Part shown: positions 37,639-49,565 of the stretch, one piece after another
Layout: each line of letters opens with the position of its first letter
How positions within the stretch are numbered: the first letter of the stretch is position 1
Source: Pseudomonas aestuarii
GTDB taxonomy: Bacteria > Pseudomonadota > Gammaproteobacteria > Pseudomonadales > Pseudomonadaceae
Assembly (NCBI RefSeq): GCF_027988105.1
Contig: NZ_JAQJZJ010000001.1
Coordinates: forward strand, 62,001-126,000
DNA: 64,000 bases
Reading direction: 5' to 3'
Made by a program: the position numbers and the translations under genes
Notes under the pieces: model-generated
The model's input: the letters and a program-made list of their open reading frames with translations, nothing else
Database searches by the model: none
Told to the model about the DNA's origin: nothing

Positions 37639-39210
37639 ATGACCAGTTTGCATGCTGACGAGGCTTTTCTCGATCATTACCAGTTCAGCCACGACCCCTT
37701 TGCGGCGCGTGTGCCGGGGTTCAAGTTTTTCCCGGCCCAGCGCAAGCCGGTCTTGGGCCAGTTGCATCACCTGGCGCGTTACAGCCAGTTGCTGCTGCTG
37801 GTCTGCGGCCCTCTGGGCAGCGGTAAAACCCTGCTGCGCCAGGCGCTGGTGGCCAGTACCAACAAGCAGGCGGTGCATAGTGTGGTTGTTTCCGCCCAGG
37901 GTGCGGCGGATGCGGCGGGCATTCTGCGGCAGGTAGCCCAGGGCTTGCAGGTGCAGCAGGCCGAACCGCAGGCGATTCTGGCGCAGGTTGGCCAGTTGGC
38001 CTTGACGGGACAGGACGTCTACTTGCTGGTCGACGATGCGGAGCAGTTGACTGATGCAGCGCTTGCCAGCTTGCTGGCTCTGGCGGCTGGGAGCGGCGAG
38101 GGTCGGCCGCATGTATTCCTGTTTGGCGAGCCCGGGTTGATTGCGCGGCTTGAACTGCTGGCTGACGGTGAAGAGTGCTTCCATGCCATCGAGTTGCAGC
38201 CCTACAGTGAAGAGGAAACACGTGAGTACCTGGCCCAGCGGTTAGAGGGCGCGGGGCGGGGGCCTGATTTATTATCGGATACGCAGGTCGCGGCCATTCA
38301 CGAACAGTCCGGGGGCTGGCCGGGGGCGATTAACCAGGTTGCCCGCGACACCTTGATCGAGGCCATGCTGGCACAGCGCGGTGCCGCCAAGCGCTCAGGC
38401 TTTGCATTCAACCTGCCGCGCAAGCATCTGTTGGCATTGGCGGTGGTTGGGCTTGGGGTCCTGGCGGCCTGGCTGATGCAGGGCCGTCCGGATGAAGCGC
38501 AAGCGATACCTGTCACCACGCAATTGCCCCTGGATCGGGCCGAACCACCAGTTGCCGGGGCGCCTGCTCCTGCTCCTGCTTCCGGCGCCCCGGCAATCGA
38601 GTTCGAGGGTGGCAATCAGCCCGTCCCGCTGCCCCTGGTTGGTGAGTCTCAGCCGGTTATGCGCGAGCCTTTGGCTCGCGCTGCTGGCTTGAGCGGGGTT
38701 GAGGAGGCCGATGTCGCGGATGTTGCTGGTTCGAGTGTCATTGGTGTGCTGGTGGATGAGCGTGAGGCACCGGTGGCGTCGGTGACCCCGACGCCGGTCG
38801 CACCTGTACCTGTACCTGTACCTGTACCTGCGCCGGTTGCGCCAGCCGTACAGCCCGCTGCGGCGGTGGCGCCTGCGTCGAAGCCGGTGGCGGCAGCAAC
38901 TTCGCCGGCGAAAACTGTGGCAGTCGAGGATTGGTACGCGGCTCAGGCAGGTTCGCGCTATACCCTGCAAATACTCGGTGCGCGCGCAGAGGATAGTGCC
39001 CAGGCGTTCGTGCGTGAGTACGGCGCGCAGTACCACTATTTCAAGAAGCAGCATCAGGGGCAGCCGCTGTATGTTGTGACCTATGGTAGTTTTGCCACTC
39101 GCGAGGCGGCTCAGGTTGCCTTGAGCGGCTTGCCGGGCAAGGTGCAGGCAGGTAAGCCCTGGCCGCGGACGTTTGCCAGTATAAAGCACGAGATCGCCCA
39201 GCTCCGCTAG
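37639..39210 (+). CDS. damX: DamX-like protein: AAA ATPase domain, membrane helix and SPOR domain
   Basis: A 523-residue protein. Residues about 20-240 form an ExeA/GspA-like AAA ATPase with Walker A GPLGSGKT (57-64) and VYLLVDDAEQLTDAAL as Walker B; one membrane helix (LLALAVVGLGVLAAWLM, about 259-275) separates it from a long Pro/Ala/Val-rich linker and a C-terminal SPOR domain (RYTLQILGARAEDSAQAFV onward) for septal peptidoglycan. The ATG at 37639 is used instead of the TTG at 37618 overlapping aroB. The linker contains a 6-base tandem repeat. Confidence 0.93.
   Translation: MTSLHADEAFLDHYQFSHDPFAARVPGFKFFPAQRKPVLGQLHHLARYSQLLLLVCGPLGSGKTLLRQALVASTNKQAVHSVVVSAQGAADAAGILRQVAQGLQVQQAEPQAILAQVGQLALTGQDVYLLVDDAEQLTDAALASLLALAAGSGEGRPHVFLFGEPGLIARLELLADGEECFHAIELQPYSEEETREYLAQRLEGAGRGPDLLSDTQVAAIHEQSGGWPGAINQVARDTLIEAMLAQRGAAKRSGFAFNLPRKHLLALAVVGLGVLAAWLMQGRPDEAQAIPVTTQLPLDRAEPPVAGAPAPAPASGAPAIEFEGGNQPVPLPLVGESQPVMREPLARAAGLSGVEEADVADVAGSSVIGVLVDEREAPVASVTPTPVAPVPVPVPVPAPVAPAVQPAAAVAPASKPVAAATSPAKTVAVEDWYAAQAGSRYTLQILGARAEDSAQAFVREYGAQYHYFKKQHQGQPLYVVTYGSFATREAAQVALSGLPGKVQAGKPWPRTFASIKHEIAQLR
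38803..38830 (+). repeat. Hexanucleotide tandem repeat (CCTGTA)4.6 in the damX linker
   Basis: Four perfect copies of CCTGTA plus CCTG encode alternating Pro-Val in the periplasmic linker. Because the unit is 6 bases, copy-number change alters linker length without shifting frame. Confidence 0.85.
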
Positions 39211-39331
39211 CGGGCGCTATCTGTCTGGCCGCGCGCCAGCCTCGGGTTGGGCTGTACCTGATGACCTGCAAGTCGGTAGCATGACTGCCTGGTCTGTTCC
39301 TTCGTTTTCGCGACATATGCTTGCTGTGGGT

Positions 39332-39372
39332 CGTCACGTCGATTTGTGACGGCCTTGGTGGGTATGTACAAT
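39332..39372 (+). promoter_or_regulatory. Candidate gltB promoter with overlapping inverted repeat
   Basis: TTGTGA (39344-39349), 17-base spacer, TACAAT (39367-39372). An inverted repeat CGTCAC/GTGACG (39332-39337 with 39346-39351) overlaps the -35 box, a typical place for an operator. The 270-base gap before gltB contains no gene. Confidence 0.5.
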
Positions 39373-39480
39373 GACCTCCGTTTTGCCTGCGCAAAGCTGG
39401 CGTTATGCCCTGCGCGCACGGTAAGTATTTGAATTAGAACGCAATTTGCCTTTTTGAGAGGCAGCCTGGTGAGAGTCCCT

Positions 39481-42400
39481 ATGAAAGCAGGTTTGTACCG
39501 TCCTGATGAGTTCAAGGATAACTGTGGCTTCGGCCTGATCGCCCATATGCAGGGCGAGGCCAGCCATCACCTGCTGCAGACCGCTATCGAAGCGCTGACA
39601 TGCATGACCCACCGCGGCGGGATCAACGCCGACGGCAAGACCGGGGACGGCTGCGGTCTGTTGATTCAGAAGCCCGATGCCTTTCTGCGCGCCGTGGCCC
39701 AGCAGCACTTCGCAGCCGAGCTGCCGAAGCAGTACGCCGTGGGCATGGTGTTCTTCAACCAGGACCCGGTCAAAGCCGAGGCTGCGCGCGAGAACATGAA
39801 TCGGGAGATTCTGGCGGCCGGTTTGAACCTGGTTGGCTGGCGCAAGGTGCCGATCGACACCAGCGTGCTCGGTCGTCTGGCGCTTGATCGCCTGCCGCAG
39901 ATCGAACAGGTCTTCATCGGTGGCGATGAGCTCAGCGATCAGGAGTTCGCGATCAAGTTGTTCAGTGCCCGCCGCCGTTCATCGGTGAGCAATGCGGCGG
40001 ACAGCGATCACTACATCTGCAGCTTTTCGCACAAGACCATCATCTACAAAGGCCTGATGATGCCGGCCGACCTGCAGCAGTTCTACCCGGACCTGGGTGA
40101 CGAGCGCCTGCAGACCGCTATCTGCGTATTCCACCAGCGCTTCTCCACCAACACGCTGCCGAAGTGGCCGCTGGCGCAACCGTTCCGTTTCCTTGCCCAC
40201 AACGGCGAGATCAACACCATCACCGGTAACCGCAACTGGGCCCAGGCGCGGCGCAGCAAGTTCAGCAATGACCAGATCTTCGATCTGGAAGAGCTTGGCC
40301 CGCTGGTCAACCGTGTTGGTTCCGACTCATCGAGCATGGACAATATGCTCGAGCTGATGGTCACCGGCGGCATCGACCTGTTCCGCGGCGTGCGCATGAT
40401 CATTCCGCCAGCCTGGCAGAACGTCGAAACCATGGACGCCGACCTGCGCGCGTTCTATGAGTACAACTCCATGCACATGGAGCCATGGGACGGTCCGGCT
40501 GGAGTGGTGCTGACCGACGGCCGCTATGCCGTCTGCCTGCTCGACCGAAACGGCCTGCGCCCGGCGCGCTGGGTCACCACCACCAATGGCTACATTACCC
40601 TGGCTTCGGAAATCGGCGTGTGGGACTACCAGCCCGAAGACGTGATCGCCAAGGGTCGCGTCGGTCCGGGACAGATCCTGGCCGTGGATACCGAAACCGG
40701 TCAGGTGCTCGGTACCGACGACATCGACAACCGTCTGAAGTCGCGCCACCCCTACAAGCAGTGGTTGCGCAAGAACGCCTTGCGTATCCAGGCGACCATG
40801 GAAGACAACGACCATGGTTCGGCGTTCTATGACGTCGATCAGCTCAAGCAGTACATGAAGATGTACCAGGTCACCTTCGAGGAGCGTGATCAGGTGCTGC
40901 GTCCGTTGGCCGAACAGGGTCAGGAAGCGGTCGGCTCGATGGGCGACGACACGCCTATGGCTGTGCTGTCGCAGCGTGTGCGCTCGCCGTTCGATTATTT
41001 CCGCCAGCAATTTGCCCAGGTTACCAACCCGCCGATCGATCCGCTGCGTGAAGCCATCGTCATGTCGCTGGAGATCTGCCTCGGTGCCGAGCGCAACATC
41101 TTCCAGGAGTCGCCGGAGCACGCCACCCGCGTGATCCTCAGCTCGCCGGTCATCTCCCCGGCCAAATGGCGCACTCTGATGACCCTGGAGCGTCCGGGTT
41201 TCGAGCGTCAGCTGATCGACATGAACTACGACGAGTCGCTCGGTCTTGAAGCGGCGGTGAGCAACATGGCCGATCAGGCCGAGGAAGCGGTACGCTCCGG
41301 CAAGGTGTTGCTGGTCCTGACCGACCGTCACATCGGCCCCGGCAAGCTGCCGGCCCATGCCGCGCTGGTGACCGGTGCCGTGCACCATCGCCTGACCGAG
41401 AAGGGCCTGCGTTGCGACTGCAACATCCTGGTCGAGACCGCTACCGCGCGTGACCCGCATCACTATGCGGTGCTGCTCGGCTTCGGCGCCTCGGCGGTCT
41501 ATCCGTTCCTGGCCTATGAAGTGTTGGGCGACCTGATCCGTACCGGCGAAGTGCTGGGCGATCTCTACGAGGTGTTCAAGTACTACCGCAAGGGCATTTC
41601 CAAGGGGCTGCTGAAGATCCTGTCGAAGATGGGCATCTCCACCGTCGCCTCCTACCGCGGTGCACAGTTGTTCGAAGCGGTCGGCCTGGCCGATGAAGTC
41701 ACCGACCTGTGCTTCCGTGGTGTGGCCAGCCGGATCAAGGGCGCACGCTTCGTCGATCTCGAAGCCGAGCAGAAATTGCTCGCGGCCGAGGCCTGGAACA
41801 AGCGCAAGCCGATCCAGCAGGGCGGCCTGCTCAAGTTCGTCCATGGCGGCGAATACCATGCCTACAACCCGGATGTGGTGAGCACCCTGCAAGTCGCCGT
41901 GCAGCAGGGCAGTTACGAGAAATACAAGGAATACAGCGCCCTGGTGGACACCCGCCCGGTGTCGATGATCCGCGATCTGCTGCAGCTGAAACTGGCCGAG
42001 CAGCCGTTGAGTCTCGATCAGGTCGAGCCGCTGGAAACCATCTTCAAGCGCTTCGACTCCGCCGGTATTTCCCTCGGCGCGCTGTCGCCCGAGGCGCATG
42101 AGGCGATTGCCGAGGCGATGAACCGCCTGGGCGCGCGCTCCAACTCCGGCGAAGGCGGCGAAGATCCGGCCCGCTATGGCACGGTGCGCAGCTCGAAGAT
42201 CAAGCAGGTAGCCACCGGCCGTTTCGGCGTGACTCCGGAATACCTGGTCAACGCAGAAGTGCTGCAGATCAAGGTGGCCCAGGGCGCCAAGCCCGGCGAG
42301 GGTGGTCAGCTGCCGGGTGGCAAGGTCAACGGCCTGATCGCTCGCCTGCGCTACGCCGTGCCCGGTGTGACCCTGATCTCGCCGCCGCCGCACCACGACA

Positions 42401-43929
42401 TCTACTCGATCGAAGACCTGGCGCAGCTGATCTATGACCTCAAGCAGGTCAACCCGGCCGCGCTGGTCTCGGTCAAGCTGGTGGCGGAAGCCGGCGTGGG
42501 CACCATCGCGGCCGGCGTGGCCAAGGCCTATGCCGACCTGATCACCATCTCCGGTTACGACGGTGGCACCGGTGCATCGCCACTGAGTTCGATCCGCTAC
42601 GCCGGCGCGCCTTGGGAACTGGGCCTGGCGGAAACCCACCAGACCCTGCGCGGCAACGACTTGCGCGGCAAGGTGCGGGTGCAGACCGACGGTGGCCTGA
42701 AGACTGGTTTGGATGTGGTCAAGGCGGCCATCCTCGGCGCCGAGAGCTTCGGCTTCGGCACCGCGCCGATGATCGCCCTGGGCTGCAAGTACCTGCGCAT
42801 CTGTCACCTGAACAACTGCGCCACCGGCGTCGCCACGCAAAACGACAAGCTGCGCAAGGATCACTTCATCGGCACCGTCGAGATGGTGATGAACTTCTTC
42901 ACCTATGTCGCCGAAGAGACCCGCGAGTGGCTGGCCAAACTCGGCGTGCGCAGCCTCGAAGAGCTGATCGGGCGTACCGATCTGTTGGAGATTCTGCCCG
43001 GCGAGACCGCCAAGCAGAATCACCTGGACCTGAGCCCGTTGCTGGGTAGCGATCAGATCCCGGCCGACAAGCCGCAGTTCTGTCAGGTCGACAGGAATCC
43101 GCCGTTCGACCAGGGTCTGTTGGCCGAGAAGATGGTCGAGCTGGCCAAGCCGGCAATCGATGCCGCCAGCGGTGGCGAGTTCGCCCTGGATATCTGCAAC
43201 TGCGACCGGTCCATCGGTGCCCGCGTATCCGGCGAAATCGCCCGTGTGCACGGCAACCAGGGCATGGCCAAGGCGCCAATCACCTTCCGCTTCAAGGGTA
43301 CTGCGGGGCAGAGCTTCGGCGTGTGGAACGCCGGTGGCCTGAACCTGTACCTGGAAGGGGATGCCAACGACTACGTCGGCAAGGGCATGACGGCCGGCAA
43401 GCTGGTGATCGTGCCGCCGAAGGGCAGCCCGTTCAAGACCCAGGACAGCGCCATCATCGGCAACACCTGCCTGTACGGCGCCACCGGCGGCAAGCTGTAC
43501 GCCGCCGGCACCGCGGGCGAGCGGTTCGCCGTGCGCAACTCCGGCGCGCATGCCGTGGTCGAGGGCACCGGCGATCACTGCTGCGAGTATATGACCGGCG
43601 GTTTCGTCTGCGTGCTGGGCAAGACCGGTTATAACTTCGGTTCCGGCATGACCGGCGGCTTCGCCTATGTCCTCGACCAGGACAACAGCTTCTACGACAA
43701 GGTCAACCATGAACTGGTTGAGATCCAGCGGATCAACAACGAATCGATGGAGGCCTATCGCAGCCATCTGCAGCGTGTGCTCGCCGAGTATGTGCAGGAG
43801 ACCGCCAGCGAATGGGGGAGCAACCTGCTGGAAAACCTCGACGATTACCTGCGCAAGTTCTGGTTGGTCAAACCCAAGGCCGCGAGCCTGAAGTCGCTGC
43901 TCTCCAGCACCCGCGCCAACCCGCAGTAA
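39481..43929 (+). CDS. gltB: Glutamate synthase (NADPH) large subunit GltB
   Basis: A 1482-residue enzyme making two glutamates from glutamine and 2-oxoglutarate. The glutaminase Cys is at residue 15 ([11 protein letters not shown]); the 14 residues before it are a propeptide that must be cleaved. The FMN/synthase domain includes [15 protein letters not shown] [15 protein letters not shown] and [12 protein letters not shown]; the 3Fe-4S cysteines are in [20 protein letters not shown], and the C-terminal GXGXG beta-helix follows. The ATG at 39481 is chosen over an upstream GTG-type start. gltD follows after 112 bases. Confidence 0.98.
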   Translation: MKAGLYRPDEFKDNCGFGLIAHMQGEASHHLLQTAIEALTCMTHRGGINADGKTGDGCGLLIQKPDAFLRAVAQQHFAAELPKQYAVGMVFFNQDPVKAEAARENMNREILAAGLNLVGWRKVPIDTSVLGRLALDRLPQIEQVFIGGDELSDQEFAIKLFSARRRSSVSNAADSDHYICSFSHKTIIYKGLMMPADLQQFYPDLGDERLQTAICVFHQRFSTNTLPKWPLAQPFRFLAHNGEINTITGNRNWAQARRSKFSNDQIFDLEELGPLVNRVGSDSSSMDNMLELMVTGGIDLFRGVRMIIPPAWQNVETMDADLRAFYEYNSMHMEPWDGPAGVVLTDGRYAVCLLDRNGLRPARWVTTTNGYITLASEIGVWDYQPEDVIAKGRVGPGQILAVDTETGQVLGTDDIDNRLKSRHPYKQWLRKNALRIQATMEDNDHGSAFYDVDQLKQYMKMYQVTFEERDQVLRPLAEQGQEAVGSMGDDTPMAVLSQRVRSPFDYFRQQFAQVTNPPIDPLREAIVMSLEICLGAERNIFQESPEHATRVILSSPVISPAKWRTLMTLERPGFERQLIDMNYDESLGLEAAVSNMADQAEEAVRSGKVLLVLTDRHIGPGKLPAHAALVTGAVHHRLTEKGLRCDCNILVETATARDPHHYAVLLGFGASAVYPFLAYEVLGDLIRTGEVLGDLYEVFKYYRKGISKGLLKILSKMGISTVASYRGAQLFEAVGLADEVTDLCFRGVASRIKGARFVDLEAEQKLLAAEAWNKRKPIQQGGLLKFVHGGEYHAYNPDVVSTLQVAVQQGSYEKYKEYSALVDTRPVSMIRDLLQLKLAEQPLSLDQVEPLETIFKRFDSAGISLGALSPEAHEAIAEAMNRLGARSNSGEGGEDPARYGTVRSSKIKQVATGRFGVTPEYLVNAEVLQIKVAQGAKPGEGGQLPGGKVNGLIARLRYAVPGVTLISPPPHHDIYSIEDLAQLIYDLKQVNPAALVSVKLVAEAGVGTIAAGVAKAYADLITISGYDGGTGASPLSSIRYAGAPWELGLAETHQTLRGNDLRGKVRVQTDGGLKTGLDVVKAAILGAESFGFGTAPMIALGCKYLRICHLNNCATGVATQNDKLRKDHFIGTVEMVMNFFTYVAEETREWLAKLGVRSLEELIGRTDLLEILPGETAKQNHLDLSPLLGSDQIPADKPQFCQVDRNPPFDQGLLAEKMVELAKPAIDAASGGEFALDICNCDRSIGARVSGEIARVHGNQGMAKAPITFRFKGTAGQSFGVWNAGGLNLYLEGDANDYVGKGMTAGKLVIVPPKGSPFKTQDSAIIGNTCLYGATGGKLYAAGTAGERFAVRNSGAHAVVEGTGDHCCEYMTGGFVCVLGKTGYNFGSGMTGGFAYVLDQDNSFYDKVNHELVEIQRINNESMEAYRSHLQRVLAEYVQETASEWGSNLLENLDDYLRKFWLVKPKAASLKSLLSSTRANPQ

Positions 43930-43939
43930 CGCAGTTTCA

Positions 43940-43981
43940 AGCTGCACGCCCGGCGCTATGAGTAGCACCAGGCGTGCAGCT
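43940..43981. repeat. 11-bp inverted repeat between gltB and gltD
   Basis: AGCTGCACGCC (43940-43950) and GGCGTGCAGCT (43971-43981) pair perfectly around a 20-base loop, just after the gltB stop. It may stabilise or partly terminate the gltB message. Confidence 0.6.
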
Positions 43982-43993
43982 AACATGATGAGT

Positions 43994-45460
<1,467 letters not shown>

Positions 45461-45561
45461 GCTACTGCGCTGGGCCATGCGGCGTTGAAAACAGGCTCGC
45501 CTGACCTTTGCTCGTGACGCTTAGAAAATGAACGTTTGGCGAGACAAATCGTCGCAATGGA

Positions 45562-45591
45562 CAAAAGGCACGGCACCCGCCGTGCCTTTTG
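45562..45591 (+). terminator. Rho-independent terminator after gltD
   Basis: CAAAAGGCACGG (45562-45573) and CCGTGCCTTTTG (45580-45591) form a 12-bp perfect stem with a 6-base loop, in the 192-base gap between gltD and hemE. It separates the two genes, so hemE must have its own promoter between here and 45653 or rely on read-through. Confidence 0.8.
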
Positions 45592-45652
45592 TTTTGCGGT
45601 CTGCGAAAATGCCCGCACTTTTATGCCGACGACTTATTGCTCAGGAATTGCC

Positions 45653-46720
45653 ATGACCGCCCTGAAGAACGACCGTTTCCTGCGTGCTCTGCTCAAGCAG
45701 CCCGTCGACGTCACCCCGGTGTGGATGATGCGTCAGGCCGGCCGTTATCTGCCGGAGTACCGTGCCAGCCGGGCCAAGGCCGGTGATTTCATGAAGCTGA
45801 TGATGAACCCCGAGTTCGCCTGTGAAGTCACCCTGCAGCCGCTGGATCGCTACCCGCAACTGGACGCGGCGATTCTGTTCTCCGACATCCTGACCATCCC
45901 CCATGCCATGGGCCAGGGCCTGTACTTCGAGACGGGCGAAGGCCCGCGCTTCAAGAAAGTGATCAGCACTGCTGCCGATGTCGAGGCGCTGCCGATCCCC
46001 GACCCGGAACAAGACCTCGGCTACGTGATGGACGCCGTGCGCACCATCCGCCGCGAGCTGAACGGCCGTGTACCGTTGATCGGCTTCTCCGGCAGCCCCT
46101 GGACCCTGGCCACCTATATGGTCGAAGGCGGCTCGTCGAAGGACTTCCGCAAGTCCAAGGCGATGCTCTATGACAATCCGCAGGCCATGCATGCGCTGCT
46201 CGACAAGCTGACGCAGTCGGTCATCGGCTACCTCAACGGACAGATCCTGGCCGGTGCCCAGGCCGTACAGATTTTCGACACCTGGGGCGGCAACCTGTCG
46301 TCGGCGGCTTATCAGGAGTTCTCCCTGGCCTATATGCAGAAGATCGTCGACGGCCTGATCCGCGAGCATGATGGGCGCAAGGTGCCGGTGATCCTGTTCA
46401 CCAAGAACGGCGGCATGTGGCTGGAGTCCATGGCGGCGACGGGCGCCGATGCCCTCGGCCTGGACTGGAGCTGTGACATCGGTGAGGCGCGTCGCCGCGT
46501 CGGTGGCCAGGTGGCCCTGCAAGGCAATATGGATCCGACCGTGCTCTATGCCCAACCGGCGGCCATTCGCGCCGAAGTGGCGCGCATCCTCGCCAGCTAC
46601 GGCCAGGGCTCGGGGCATGTATTCAACCTCGGTCACGGCATCACCCCGGAGGTCGATCCGGCCCATGCCGGCGCCTTCCTCGAAGCGGTGCATGAGCTGT
46701 CGGCGCAGTACCACGGCTAG
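45653..46720 (+). CDS. hemE: Uroporphyrinogen decarboxylase HemE
   Basis: A 355-residue cytosolic enzyme that removes four carboxyl groups from uroporphyrinogen III to give coproporphyrinogen III in haem synthesis. [16 protein letters not shown] and [17 protein letters not shown] are the two family signatures, and [13 protein letters not shown] is near the C-terminus. The ATG at 45653 ([10 protein letters not shown]) with AGGA upstream is used. It marks the end of the block shared with P. aeruginosa; the pigment cluster faces it from the other side. Confidence 0.97.
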   Translation: MTALKNDRFLRALLKQPVDVTPVWMMRQAGRYLPEYRASRAKAGDFMKLMMNPEFACEVTLQPLDRYPQLDAAILFSDILTIPHAMGQGLYFETGEGPRFKKVISTAADVEALPIPDPEQDLGYVMDAVRTIRRELNGRVPLIGFSGSPWTLATYMVEGGSSKDFRKSKAMLYDNPQAMHALLDKLTQSVIGYLNGQILAGAQAVQIFDTWGGNLSSAAYQEFSLAYMQKIVDGLIREHDGRKVPVILFTKNGGMWLESMAATGADALGLDWSCDIGEARRRVGGQVALQGNMDPTVLYAQPAAIRAEVARILASYGQGSGHVFNLGHGITPEVDPAHAGAFLEAVHELSAQYHG

Positions 46721-46738
46721 GCATCGACTCAGCCACAC

Positions 46739-46767
46739 AAAAAAGGCCGCTCTAAGCGGCCTTTTTT
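46739..46767. terminator. Bidirectional terminator between hemE and the cytochrome gene
   Basis: AAAAAAGGCCGCT (46739-46751) and AGCGGCCTTTTTT (46755-46767) form a 13-bp perfect stem with a 3-base loop and T-runs on both strands, between the convergent hemE and the last minus-strand gene. Confidence 0.92.
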
Positions 46768-46780
46768 ACTGCAACAGACG

Positions 46781-47110
46781 CTACGGCTGGCGCAGTCCGC
46801 GCACCACCTGGACCAGGGCCTGCTGCTGCTCGAGGTTGAGCTTGCTGGCATAGCCCGACATCATCCGTGCGCCATTGCGGATTGCCGCGAGAATCTGAGC
46901 GTCCGAGGTGTGTTCCTGCCATTTGGCGTCGCCCAGGTCCTGGGCGAACAACAGCCGTCCGCGCATGTTGCTGGCGCGGCCATCGTCACCGTGGCATTTG
47001 GCGCAGTGCTGCTGGTACAGGGCCGGCCCGTCGACCTGGGCCTGGGCGGGGGCGGTGGCGAGGAGTGCGAGGCTGGCGAGCAGGCCGGCGCGGGCGATTC
47101 TATTGCACAT
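46781..47110 (-). CDS. Small periplasmic c-type cytochrome
   Basis: A 109-residue protein with a Sec signal (LLASLALLATAPAQA) and one haem-binding CAKCH (residues 36-40), Met ligand candidates in GARMMSGYASKL (around residue 80), and the monohaem cytochrome c fold length. It should carry electrons in the periplasm. The ATG at 47110 overlaps the end of the preceding gene by 11 bases. It is the last gene of the minus-strand run that includes the pigment cluster; whether it takes part in pigment chemistry is unknown. Confidence 0.88.
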   Translation of the reverse strand: MCNRIARAGLLASLALLATAPAQAQVDGPALYQQHCAKCHGDDGRASNMRGRLLFAQDLGDAKWQEHTSDAQILAAIRNGARMMSGYASKLNLEQQQALVQVVRGLRQP

Positions 47111-47540
47111 TGGCGATGTTCCCCTTGAGGGCGACCCCCGCAATGAAGGTGCCGGCGTGGCATTCATAGTTCTGCGGGTCGCGGAACTCGTTGCGTTTGT
47201 AGTAGCTGACAATGTCGACCACGGCATTGGCCCCGGCGGTCTTGGCCGCATTCTGCAGGCTGATCAGCGCCGATTGCAGGACCCAGGTGCAGGCTTGCTG
47301 ATCGCTCTTGTTGAAGGCATTGGTCTTCTTGTTGGTGACCGCGTTATTCAGCCGGCCGACCTTGCCGGGCAGCTCTTCGCCGGCCAGATAGAACTTCACG
47401 CTGCCGTCCAGGCGTCCGGCCTGGATCGCCTGCGCGACGACGGCAGCGAAGTCCAGGTGCAGCGTGGTGTCGCGCGCCTCGCTGATGGCGGGGATGGCCG
47501 CAAGCAGGAGGGCGGTTGCGGTCCAGGTTTTCAGTTGCAT
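47100..47540 (-). CDS. Exported protein of unknown function (often mislabelled excinuclease)
   Basis: A 146-residue protein with a signal peptide (KTWTATALLLAAIPAISEA) and a mature part containing GSVKFYLAG, CTWVLQSALISLQNAAKTAGANAVVDIVSYYKRNEF and YECHAGTFIAGVALKG. The repeated small-residue/Val pattern is typical of a periplasmic protein family that databases sometimes call excinuclease ATPase subunit; no ATPase motif is present, so that name is not supported. Two Cys could form a disulfide. GGAGA precedes the ATG at 47540. It is 64 bases after the ketosynthase gene. Confidence 0.75.
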   Translation of the reverse strand: MQLKTWTATALLLAAIPAISEARDTTLHLDFAAVVAQAIQAGRLDGSVKFYLAGEELPGKVGRLNNAVTNKKTNAFNKSDQQACTWVLQSALISLQNAAKTAGANAVVDIVSYYKRNEFRDPQNYECHAGTFIAGVALKGNIANVQ

Positions 47541-47604
47541 GGTCGTCTCCTTGACGGTGCCTTGGTGTTGGGCTCGGCGCCCCGTGCGCTCGGGCATGGA
47601 TACG

Positions 47605-48837
47605 CTAGCTGCGCGGCCAGCGGCGGAAGATCAGCGAGGTGTTGACCCCACCGAAGGCGAAGTTGTTGTTCATCACGTAGTGGTTGCTCATGCTACGGAA
47701 CTCGCCGCGCAGGTAGTCGAGTTCGCCGCAGGCTGGGTCGATATCGTCGAGGTTGAGGGTCGGCACGTAGCTGTCGCGGTTCATCATCTCGATGCTGAAC
47801 CAGGATTCCAGCGCACCACAGGCGCCGAGGGTATGGCCGAGGAAGCTCTTCTGCGAGCTGATCGGCATCTGCGCGCCGAACAGGCTACTGGTGGCCAGGG
47901 ACTCGGCGATGTCGCCCTGCTCGGTAGCGGTACCGTGGCCATTGACGTAGCCGATCGCCGCGGGCTCCAGGTTGGCGTCTGCCAGGGCCAGTTGCATGGC
48001 GCCACGCATGGTCACCAGTTCCGGCTTGGTGGCGTGCTGGCCGTCGGCATTGCTGCCGAAGCCGACGATCTCGGCGTGGATGTGGGCGCCGCGTGCCAAT
48101 GCGTGCTCAAGTTCTTCCAGCACCAGCATGCCGGCGCCTTCGCCGATCACCAGGCCGTCGCGACCACTGTCGTAGGGGCGCGGCGAGCGCTGTGGGGTGT
48201 CGTTCTTCAGGCTGGTGGCGTAGAGCGCATCGAACACCATGGCTTCGGTCGGGCAGAGTTCCTCGGCGCCACCGGCGAGCATCAGCGGCAAGCGGCCGAA
48301 CTTGATCGCCTCGTAGGCGTAGCCGATGCCCTGGCTGCCACTGGTGCAGGCGCTGGACGTCGGGATCAGGCGGCCCTTGAGGCCGAAGAAGATGCTGATA
48401 TTGGCCGCCGTGGTGTGCGGCATCATGCGCACGTAGGAGTTGGCGTTGAGGCCATCGGCCACCGAGTTGAGCAGCATGTTGCCGAAGGCCTTGATCTCCT
48501 CGGTGCTGCCGGTGGAGGAGCCGCAGGCCACGCCCATGCGGCCATCGGTGATCGACTCGTCGCCGAGCAGGCCGGCATCGTCCAGCGCCTGCTCCGCCGC
48601 CCGGACTGCCAGCTTGGCCACCCGGCCCATGCTGCGCAGCTGCTTGCGGGTCCAGTGTTTGGGCACCGCAAAGTCATCGACCGGCCCGCCGAGGCGGGTA
48701 TTCAGTTCAGTGAAGCGATCCCACTCGTGCATATAGCGGATGCCGCTCTTGCCGGCCCGCAAGTTCGCCTCGATGCTCGCCCAGTCGCTGCCCAGCGAGG
48801 TGATGCCGGCCATGCCGGTGACTACGACTCGTTTCAT
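47605..48837 (-). CDS. apeR: Aryl polyene beta-ketoacyl-ACP synthase, ApeR type
   Basis: A 410-residue FabF-like ketosynthase with an intact Cys-His-His set: Cys164 in SSACTSGSQG, His302 in VNGHGTATEQGD and His336 in SFLGHTLGA. It condenses malonyl-ACP units. In APE clusters the last KS of the apeO-P-Q-R block is ApeR, reported to act as a homodimer. The ATG at 48837 overlaps the reductase stop (TGATG); the longer open frame upstream is rejected because it runs through the reductase in another frame. Confidence 0.9.
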   Translation of the reverse strand: MKRVVVTGMAGITSLGSDWASIEANLRAGKSGIRYMHEWDRFTELNTRLGGPVDDFAVPKHWTRKQLRSMGRVAKLAVRAAEQALDDAGLLGDESITDGRMGVACGSSTGSTEEIKAFGNMLLNSVADGLNANSYVRMMPHTTAANISIFFGLKGRLIPTSSACTSGSQGIGYAYEAIKFGRLPLMLAGGAEELCPTEAMVFDALYATSLKNDTPQRSPRPYDSGRDGLVIGEGAGMLVLEELEHALARGAHIHAEIVGFGSNADGQHATKPELVTMRGAMQLALADANLEPAAIGYVNGHGTATEQGDIAESLATSSLFGAQMPISSQKSFLGHTLGACGALESWFSIEMMNRDSYVPTLNLDDIDPACGELDYLRGEFRSMSNHYVMNNNFAFGGVNTSLIFRRWPRS

Positions 48838-49565
48838 CAACACAACCCACCGTTTACCGAGAGGACCTGACGGGTAATGTAGGCCGCCTCCTCGGACATC
48901 AGAAAATTCACCGCCCCGGCCACTTCTGCCGGGGTACCCATGCGCGCGGCGGGGATCATCTTGAGGATGTCCTCCAGCGGCAGGTTGTCGTCGAGCATCT
49001 CGGTGTCGATCAGGCCCGGCGCCACGCAGTTGACCGTGATCCTGCGTTTGCCCAGCTCGATGGCCAGGGCCTTGGCCGCGCCTATGACGCCGGCCTTGGA
49101 GGCGCTGTAATTGACCTGGCCGCGGTTGCCGATCAGTCCGGACACCGAGGTGATGCAGACGATACGGCCCGGCTGGCGCCGACGGATCATCGGCATGGTG
49201 AGCGGATGCAGGACGTTGTAGAAACCGTCGAGATTGGTGCGCAGCACCTGATCCCAGTCGTCTTCGCTCAGCGCCGGAAAGGCGCCGTCGCGGGTCAGGC
49301 CGGCGTTGCACACCACCCCGTAGTAGGCGCCGTGCTGCTCCACATCGGCTTCGAGTACGGCCCGGCAGGCGGCACGCTCGGCGACGTCGAACTGGAGGAT
49401 GCGCGCCTGGCGGCCGAGCGCCTGGATCTGCGCTTGCACCGCCTCGGCCTCATCGCGGCGCGCGCGGCAGTGCAGGACGATATCGAAGCCGGCCTGGGCC
49501 AGGCGCAGGGCGATGGCGCGACCGATGCCGCGGCTGGAACCGGTGACCAGAATTGGATCAGTCAT
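48837..49565 (-). CDS. apeQ: 3-oxoacyl-ACP reductase, ApeQ type (FabG-like SDR)
   Basis: A 242-residue SDR reductase that reduces the keto group after each condensation. It has TGSSRGIGRAIA (residues about 9-20), CNAG, the Ser in ITSVSG and YSASK for the catalytic Tyr/Lys, and ends VLSVNGGLC. Full conservation of Ser-Tyr-Lys distinguishes it from the SDR at 1532. It starts within the apeP stop (ATGA) and is tightly coupled to apeR. Confidence 0.92.
   Translation of the reverse strand: MTDPILVTGSSRGIGRAIALRLAQAGFDIVLHCRARRDEAEAVQAQIQALGRQARILQFDVAERAACRAVLEADVEQHGAYYGVVCNAGLTRDGAFPALSEDDWDQVLRTNLDGFYNVLHPLTMPMIRRRQPGRIVCITSVSGLIGNRGQVNYSASKAGVIGAAKALAIELGKRRITVNCVAPGLIDTEMLDDNLPLEDILKMIPAARMGTPAEVAGAVNFLMSEEAAYITRQVLSVNGGLC

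Noticed and set aside
47100..47540. Naming the exported protein an excinuclease ATPase subunit
   Set aside because: No nucleotide-binding motif is present and a clear signal peptide shows it is exported.
48838..49311. 5' extension of the apeR frame
   Set aside because: It passes through the reductase gene in another frame; the ATG at 48837 overlapping the reductase stop fits the family start.
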